Below, piece after piece: positions 6,727 to 8,169 of a stretch of DNA of 8,169 nt (the stretch's first letter is position 1; the number at the start of each line of letters is the position of its first letter). The position numbers and the translations under genes are program-made. Origin of the DNA: Myxococcales bacterium (GTDB lineage: Bacteria > Myxococcota > Polyangia > Polyangiales > Polyangiaceae). The stretch lies in NCBI GenBank assembly GCA_020430865.1, contig JAGQIY010000795.1:1-8169 (forward strand), given 5' to 3'. The notes under the pieces were generated by a model, which had not been told where the DNA came from, did not search any database, and saw only the letters and a list, made by a program, of their open reading frames with translations.

Positions 6727-7746
6727 TCAAAACTGCCCGCTGAGGCGAACTCCGGAGAACGCCTTGGTGGTGCCCACGTCCCACTTGAGCCCCTTGGCCT
6801 CACGGGCGGGATCCGGCGAGCTGTTGCCACCGGTGAGCAGCATCACGGCGGCGACGCCAATGCCCACGACGCCGATCCCCAGTGTCACGTTGGTCCACAA
6901 AGCATAGCTCTCACCGGAGGACTGGGTATCTTCCACCGATTTCGGACACACACTGCCGCGGCAGGTGCCATCGAGATCGCTCTCGGCGCCGTTCTTCAGC
7001 ATGAAGAAGACGCCCGACGCGACGAGACTGGCAGCCCCGACGCCTCCGATGATCCACGGCACTGGCGAGGAGCTCTCCTCGGGCTTCGGCTGCGGATCGG
7101 GTTCGTCCGGAGGGAGCTCGGGGATGTCGTCTCCGCCGCCAGGAGTTTCCACCTGCAAATCCTCGGGAGGAACCAGTTCGAGGGACTTCGACTCCCCCTC
7201 GGCGACGTCCACCTGTTCTTCCCAGCGTCCTCCGTTCGGCAACCGAACGACGACGGTGTGCTGCCCCGGATCCACGACGGTCTCCTTGCCGACCTTCGCG
7301 GCCCCGAGCTCGACGCCGTCTAGCTCGATCTTCGCGCCCTCCGCCCCTTCTCCGATGGTGATCACCAGCTTCGGCACTCGCGCCTCGAGCTTCTCCTTGG
7401 CGGCGCTGATCTCCGGGAGCTCCTTCGCCCCCGCCTCGCGCGCCTCGTACTCCGCGAGGCGGTAGTCACCGAGGGCCTCGTTCAGCCTCCCCAGCTCCTC
7501 TTTGCAGCGCCCCATGTGGAAACGCACCTGGGGAGTCAGCTTGACGCGCGCCACGGCCTCGAACTTCGCGAGCGCACCCGCGAAATCACCCGCCGCTTCG
7601 AGGCTGAGCCCCTGACGGAACAGGCGCCGAGCCTTCGCCAGATCGTCCTTGCTCTGTGCCGCCGCTTGCTCGGGGCAGAGCGGCACCGACGCCAGTCCCG
7701 CGCACGCTCCCATCACCAACAACACCCGTCGGAAAGAAGACGCCAT
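6727..7746 (-). CDS. Secreted TPR/PEGA-like protein with two C-terminal membrane helices
   Basis: This 339-residue envelope protein begins with a signal peptide (residues 1-30, ending EQAAAQ). A TPR-like helical region follows (31-122: ARRLFRQGLSLEAAGDFAGALAKFEA, then the FHMGRCKEELGRLNEALGDY pair). A beta-rich PEGA-like domain comes next (125-192), with AKIELDGVELG and DPGQHTVVVRLPNGGRW typical of surface-exposed PEGA repeats. After it come an acidic Pro-rich linker (193-228), a hydrophobic helix (229-250), a short loop with C262 and C267, and a second helix (285-304). This architecture is frequent in Polyangiales-type genomes and is usually annotated hypothetical; a role in protein-protein or envelope contacts is inferred from the domains. 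ATG at 7746 has AGGAG nine bases upstream. It is the first gene of the probable four-gene operon; the lipoprotein gene follows after 15 bases. Confidence 0.88.
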   Translation of the reverse strand: MASSFRRVLLVMGACAGLASVPLCPEQAAAQSKDDLAKARRLFRQGLSLEAAGDFAGALAKFEAVARVKLTPQVRFHMGRCKEELGRLNEALGDYRLAEYEAREAGAKELPEISAAKEKLEARVPKLVITIGEGAEGAKIELDGVELGAAKVGKETVVDPGQHTVVVRLPNGGRWEEQVDVAEGESKSLELVPPEDLQVETPGGGDDIPELPPDEPDPQPKPEESSSPVPWIIGGVGAASLVASGVFFMLKNGAESDLDGTCRGSVCPKSVEDTQSSGESYALWTNVTLGIGVVGIGVAAVMLLTGGNSSPDPAREAKGLKWDVGTTKAFSGVRLSGQF

Positions 7747-7845
7747 ACACCCTTACTCCTATCGGTTCGGGCGCGAAAAAGTAAGACACCTCGACGTCAC
7801 GCGCGCGATCCCTCGATGCTCGAAGCGTGGCGCGTCGACCGCACA

Positions 7846-7862
7846 GTTCAAGTATCCTGAAC
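7846..7862. promoter_or_regulatory. Dyad GTTCA-N7-TGAAC upstream of the operon
   Basis: A perfect 5-base inverted repeat with a 7-base spacer lies about 100 bases upstream of the first operon gene, in a short AT-richer patch of an otherwise GC-rich region. Its size suits a dimeric helix-turn-helix regulator. I could not place a convincing -35/-10 pair around it, so it may be chance. Confidence 0.2.
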
Positions 7863-7903
7863 GTTTCGGCTCAGGCGCGAGCGCTCGGCGACCCGTCCTG
7901 GAT

Positions 7904-7944
7904 TCGAGACCGGGAGAACGCCTGGACGCGGTCTCGAGGTTTTT
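7904..7944 (+). terminator. Hairpin plus T-run (terminator-like, plus-strand orientation)
   Basis: TCGAGACCG (7904-7912) and CGGTCTCGA (7929-7937) form a perfect 9-base-pair stem with a 16-base loop, followed two bases later by five T (7940-7944). This is the layout of an intrinsic terminator for plus-strand transcription, although no plus-strand gene is visible upstream. The hairpin also begins 20 bases after the stop of the partial minus-strand gene at 7957, so it may end that transcript; in that direction there is an A-run before the stem but no T-run after it. Confidence 0.5.
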
Positions 7945-7956
7945 CGGGGGTGAGGG

Positions 7957-8169
7957 TCAGCCGCGTGATGACGGCCGAGTCTGGCGCTCGGCCTCGGCGA
8001 TCAGCCTGGAATAGGCGTCGAAGCGCGGCGTGACCTCGTCCCCCATGCGGCGACTCGCTGGTCCAGCGTAGCTCGGTGGTGGAGTGAGCGCTCGAGAGCG
8101 GCTCGTGTGGTCCGTGAACGCGTTGACGCTCGAGGTGCGCGAGCCATGGTCGAGGCGCACCCCGGTGCG
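7957..8169 (-). CDS. C-terminal fragment of an unidentified protein (runs off right edge)
   Basis: A minus-strand frame is open from the right edge to TGA at 7957, about 70 codons. Third positions are strongly G/C, as in the neighbouring genes, and the end of the translation (RFDAYSRLIAEAERQTRPSSRG) has ordinary protein composition. The first half is Ser/Thr/Arg/Pro-rich, like a disordered tail. An ATG at 8160 exists, but the frame continues past it to the edge, so this is more likely the tail of a longer gene than a 67-residue protein. A hairpin follows the stop by 20 bases. No family is recognisable. Confidence 0.45.
   Translation of the reverse strand, partial: RTGVRLDHGSRTSSVNAFTDHTSRSRALTPPPSYAGPASRRMGDEVTPRFDAYSRLIAEAERQTRPSSRG

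Noticed and set aside
7900..7940. T-arm-like sequence on the minus strand (GGTCTCGAATCC), possible tRNA
   Set aside because: The loop does not fit the T-arm pattern and no D-arm, anticodon arm or acceptor stem can be built around it.

Overview
The window is GC-rich and carries densely packed genes with strong G/C preference at third codon positions. Most genes are on the minus strand. A secreted TPR/PEGA-like protein with a Pro-rich linker, and a Gly/Ser/Ala-rich lipoprotein with an Asp-rich 'NG-DDDGD' loop and many cysteines, are typical of Myxococcota, most likely a Polyangiales-type myxobacterium. This placement rests on protein style only. No rRNA, tRNA, CRISPR array or insertion sequence was seen.

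Left part (1-2505): a nearly complete acetoacetyl-CoA synthetase gene on the minus strand runs off the left edge. It lies head-to-head with a RimJ/RimL-type GNAT acetyltransferase on the plus strand. The two starts are so close, or overlapping, that any promoters must be shared or lie inside the opposite gene.

Middle and right part (2542-7746): four minus-strand genes appear to form one operon read from right to left: a signal-peptide TPR/PEGA-like protein, a Cys-rich lipoprotein with a duplicated domain, an exported (Tat-type signal) FAD-dependent amine-oxidase-like flavoprotein, and a polytopic membrane protein with many membrane-associated histidines. The gaps are 15, 18 and 51 bases, and the first three genes have recognisable ribosome binding sites. 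All four products are predicted to be exported or membrane-embedded. The last gap holds a possible internal promoter. The set looks like an uncharacterised cell-envelope redox module; its substrate cannot be read from the sequence.

Right edge (7747-8169): a 210-base non-coding region holds the operon's leader, a small dyad and a hairpin followed by a T-run on the plus strand. It is followed by the probable C-terminal end of a minus-strand gene whose body lies outside the window.
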